The notes below the pieces were generated by a model. It made no database searches. It was not told where the DNA came from and saw nothing but the letters and a program-made list of their open reading frames with translations. Positions 61,816 to 64,000 of a stretch of 64,000 nt of DNA are shown one piece after another. Position numbers and translations under genes: made by a program. The DNA lies in contig JAGTRB010000001.1 of assembly GCA_018396865.1 (NCBI GenBank), positions 1 through 64,000 of the forward strand, read 5' to 3'. Position 1 is the first letter of the stretch. Each line of letters opens with the position of its first letter. This stretch comes from Candidatus Bathyarchaeota archaeon. Its GTDB lineage: Archaea; Thermoproteota; Bathyarchaeia; TCS64.

Positions 61816-62237
61816 TGCGGCGGCAGGTAGGACCGGGGAGCTAGCCCTACCCTGAACCTCAAATGGGCTCCATGGAGGGGTCAGAAACCGAAGGTGAGCG
61901 GGTTGGATGGGCTGAAAGGCGCTACGCCCTCCGATGAGGGTTTGCCCCTTGGGGCTGGCGGTTGACCTCTAACGCCCTCGTAGGGGGGTGTTAGAGCATT
62001 AGCCGGGCGAACCTGGCCAGGACCGGGAGATGGAGTGTGTGTAGGGTGTGCTTAAGGTTGGAGAGGCTGTTGCCTGAGCGCTATACTTGAGTATGTAAAT
62101 CGGAGAGATATGTTCCCCTCTCCACCCGAAGGAGCAACCTAAGTCCGGACGACCAGCGCTCAAGGGTAACAGGCTGGAGGAGAGCCATGCGGCCCTGCGG
62201 CCTAATCGGCCCGCGAGCCCGAGGGGCTGCCGCCGCG
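61816..62237 (+). ncRNA. Signal recognition particle 7S RNA, unusually long
   Basis: The 5' GCGGCGGCAG (61817) pairs exactly with CTGCCGCCGC (62227-62236), forming helix 1. Next comes an Alu-like domain: hairpin GGTAGG...CCTACC, linker CTGAAC and hairpin CCTC...GAGG, whose loops hold GGAGC and GCTCC, able to kiss as in SRP Alu loops. Then long strands near 61900-61960 pair with 62140-62220 in nested order (helix 5). Halfway lies CAGGACCGGGAG (62018-62029), close to the helix-8 consensus. The molecule is about 420 nt against about 310 in most archaea. A GATTTATCC box near 61786 sits at promoter distance. RNase P RNA was considered: its conserved regions are absent. Confidence 0.7.
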
Positions 62238-62374
62238 TTACTCTAAAGAAAGTTATGGAGATGGGCTCTATTCGATGATGGAGGCTTGTGAAGATTTGCT
62301 GTTCAGTTTTTCTCTTTACAGGTGTATGATGCTAATCTATTTGCGTAGTTAGATAATGTTAACCGGTGGACCTA

Positions 62375-63754
62375 ATGGATGATGAAGGTGAAGGCAATGG
62401 TGGGAGGGCGGCTCTACTCGCCGTCGCCCTATCCTCTTTTCTAACTCCATTCGCGGCCTCTTCTTTTAACTTGGCTCTCCCCTCCATGGGGAGGGACTTG
62501 ATGCTTGATGCAACCTTCCTAGGATGGCTAGCCCTCTCATATCTCTTGGCCTCCGCGGTATTTCTTGTCCCCTTTGGTAAGATGGCCGACATTGTTGGTA
62601 GGAAGCGGGTCTTCATATATGGAACCTTTACCTTCACTGCCTCCTCTCTGCTGCTGGCCGTCTCGATGTCACCTCCTACTCTCCTCCTCCTGAGGATCCT
62701 ACAGGGGATTGGAAGCGCGATGCTCTTCGGAACAGGACCAGCCATACTCGTCTCCACATCGCCCATGGGGAGGAGGGGGAAGCTGCTAGGGCTGAATGTG
62801 GCCTCGGTCTACCTAGGCCTCTCCCTAGGCCCCTTCCTCGGAGGGGTCCTAACCCAGAGGCTGGGCTGGAGGAGCACCTTCCTCGCTAATGTCGCGATAG
62901 GTCTCTCCGTAATAGTCTTCACCCTGAAAAAGATGGGCGGGGAGTGGAGGGGGACTGCGGGGGAGAGGTTCGACGCCTTGGGATCCCTGCTATACGGACT
63001 AGCCCTTATCCTGCTCATATATGGGCTCTCATCCACCCCATCATCCCAGAGCCTACTCTTCATGGCCGGAGGAGGCCTATCGACCCTGCTCTTCCTGAAC
63101 TGGGAGCTGAGGGTTAATGATCCGATCTTAGAGGTTAGGCTGTTCATCAAAAACCGGGTGTTCGCCCTTTCAAGCCTCGCGGCCCTTCTCAACTATGGAG
63201 CCACCTCTGCCGTGGCCTTCCTAATGAGCCTATATCTCCAGTATCCAAGGGGCTTTGACCCCCAGACCTCTGGTTTGATCCTCCTCTCCCAGCCCTTGAT
63301 GCAGGCCCTCCTCTCCCCACTGGCTGGCACCCTCTCAGATAGAGTTGAGGCTAGGATAGTCGCCTCGACCGGGATGGCCCTCACGGCCCTGATCCTCTTC
63401 CTCCTCACCTTCCTCGATGAGGCGACACCTGTGCAGCTGGTGATCCTTGACCTACTAATTCTAGGGATGGGCTTCGCCCTCTTCTCCTCCCCGAACATGA
63501 ATGCGGTGATGAGCAGCGTCGATAGGGGCCTCTACGGAGTCGCCTCGGCCATCCTAGGAACGATGAGGCTTCTAGGTCAGATGCTCAGCATGAGCATAGC
63601 CACCATGGCCATCAACTACTCCATGGGCGGAGCCGCGATCGATCCCTCTACATTCCCCCTCCTAATCCGAGGGATTAAGACCTCCTTCTCCGCCTTCTCC
63701 ATCCTCTGCCTCATTGGAGCCCTCGCCTCCATGGTGAGGGGGAGAACAAGATGA
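62375..63754 (+). CDS. MFS transporter, DHA2-type with 14 helices
   Basis: This is a major facilitator of about 459 residues with roughly fourteen helices. VPFGKMADIVGRKRVFIYG is the loop 2-3 signature, and ISMLFGTGPAIL-like RILQGIGSAMLFGTGPAI is the drug-proton antiporter motif C region, suggesting export. LAGTLSDRVEARIVA is the second-half counterpart. ATG at 62375 follows GGTGGA; GTG at 62366 would add three residues. It stands alone after the SRP RNA. Substrate unknown; multidrug or small-molecule efflux is the family default. Confidence 0.88.
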   Translation: MDDEGEGNGGRAALLAVALSSFLTPFAASSFNLALPSMGRDLMLDATFLGWLALSYLLASAVFLVPFGKMADIVGRKRVFIYGTFTFTASSLLLAVSMSPPTLLLLRILQGIGSAMLFGTGPAILVSTSPMGRRGKLLGLNVASVYLGLSLGPFLGGVLTQRLGWRSTFLANVAIGLSVIVFTLKKMGGEWRGTAGERFDALGSLLYGLALILLIYGLSSTPSSQSLLFMAGGGLSTLLFLNWELRVNDPILEVRLFIKNRVFALSSLAALLNYGATSAVAFLMSLYLQYPRGFDPQTSGLILLSQPLMQALLSPLAGTLSDRVEARIVASTGMALTALILFLLTFLDEATPVQLVILDLLILGMGFALFSSPNMNAVMSSVDRGLYGVASAILGTMRLLGQMLSMSIATMAINYSMGGAAIDPSTFPLLIRGIKTSFSAFSILCLIGALASMVRGRTR

Positions 63755-64000
63755 CCCCCTTATTCCCTGAAGGCTGATTCAACCTGTTTTTAGGCTCCAT
63801 GTAACAGATCCTTGAAACACCAGAGGGGCCTCTAACCCCGAGTAGAAGATGCCTCAACATCCACATTGAAGGTTACCCGTTATAATATAATCGGTCTATA
63901 TGGCTTGCCAGCTTTCCAGGGCTCGCATCCCTTGGTTGAAAATGCCTGTTTTAGGTGGGTTTTCATGCGAAGATTTAAATTGATGATGCGTGGGAATATG

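Noticed and set aside
61816-62237. RNase P RNA
   Set aside because: Conserved CR-I and CR-V sequences are absent, whereas SRP-type end pairing, kissing Alu loops and nested helix 5 are present.

Overview
The window is archaeal. Evidence seen directly: an archaeal-type B-family DNA polymerase, an F420-0:gamma-glutamyl ligase, an archease, a QueT/QueC pair (archaeosine precursor pathway), a diphthine-ammonia-ligase-like ATPase, a ThrRS without an editing domain, an AsnRS, a four-subunit-type 2-oxoacid:ferredoxin oxidoreductase, TATA boxes 25-30 bp in front of leaderless starts, GGTGAT/GAGGTG Shine-Dalgarno sites and many TTG starts. AGG/AGA/ATA-rich codon use suggests a thermophilic member of the Thermoproteota (Bathyarchaeia-like, inferred). 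The lifestyle suggested is anaerobic heterotrophy on peptides and organic acids.

Layout. 1-4.1 kb: a partial nitroreductase, a class III aminotransferase/racemase-fold enzyme with an S58 (P1) peptidase, and a HEPN-like protein. 4.5-12.8 kb: two MFS transporters around a porGD-porA-porB operon, a family III CoA-transferase and a TPR-methyltransferase. 13-17.5 kb: a small leaderless protein, a radical SAM protein and membrane cassette A. 18-24.4 kb: a nucleotidyltransferase remnant, a second class III aminotransferase divergent from an N-acyl-D-amino-acid deacylase, VapBC and a Dph6-like ATPase. 24.5-29.5 kb: ThrRS, queT-queC, a DUF998-like protein and AsnRS. 29.5-31.7 kb: a mosaic substrate-binding protein with a duplicated tail fragment and a 144-bp inverted-repeat element. 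31.7-37.3 kb: PolB, agmatinase, an HTH regulator with a nearby palindrome, and an antiporter. 37.4-40.4 kb: cassette B. 40.8-45.8 kb: an M81 (MlrC) peptidase, a broken vapC, GTP-PEPCK and a DUF72 protein. 45.9-47.0 kb: three consecutive pseudogenes. 47.2-55.9 kb: a KOW/sandwich-domain protein and a MutL-type ATPase, divergent from cassette C, then two small paralogues of the 12.97-kb protein and an HD hydrolase. 55.9-64 kb: tRNA-Ser(CGA), an acylphosphatase-coiled-coil fusion, CofE, archease, CBS plus nitroreductase, a nucleotidyltransferase, a site-2 protease, an oversized SRP RNA and a DHA2-type MFS transporter.

The most striking feature is a four-gene operon of membrane proteins present in three diverged copies (A 14571-17488, B 37483-40365, C 50466-53506). 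Gene order is the same each time, genes 3 and 4 always overlap by 4 bases, and each copy has its own TATA box and T-run. Copy C diverges from a MutL-type ASKHA ATPase and its overlapping partner. A three-member family of about 110-124-residue proteins with basic, helical tails lies beside copies A and C. I know of no described function for this set; I infer an uncharacterised membrane complex.

A second theme is enzymes often linked to D- or beta-amino-acid compounds: two racemase/aminotransferase-fold enzymes, an S58 peptidase, a D-aminoacylase-like amidohydrolase and an M81 peptidase. Several toxin-antitoxin genes are decaying (VapC, HEPN, nucleotidyltransferases), next to one intact VapBC pair.
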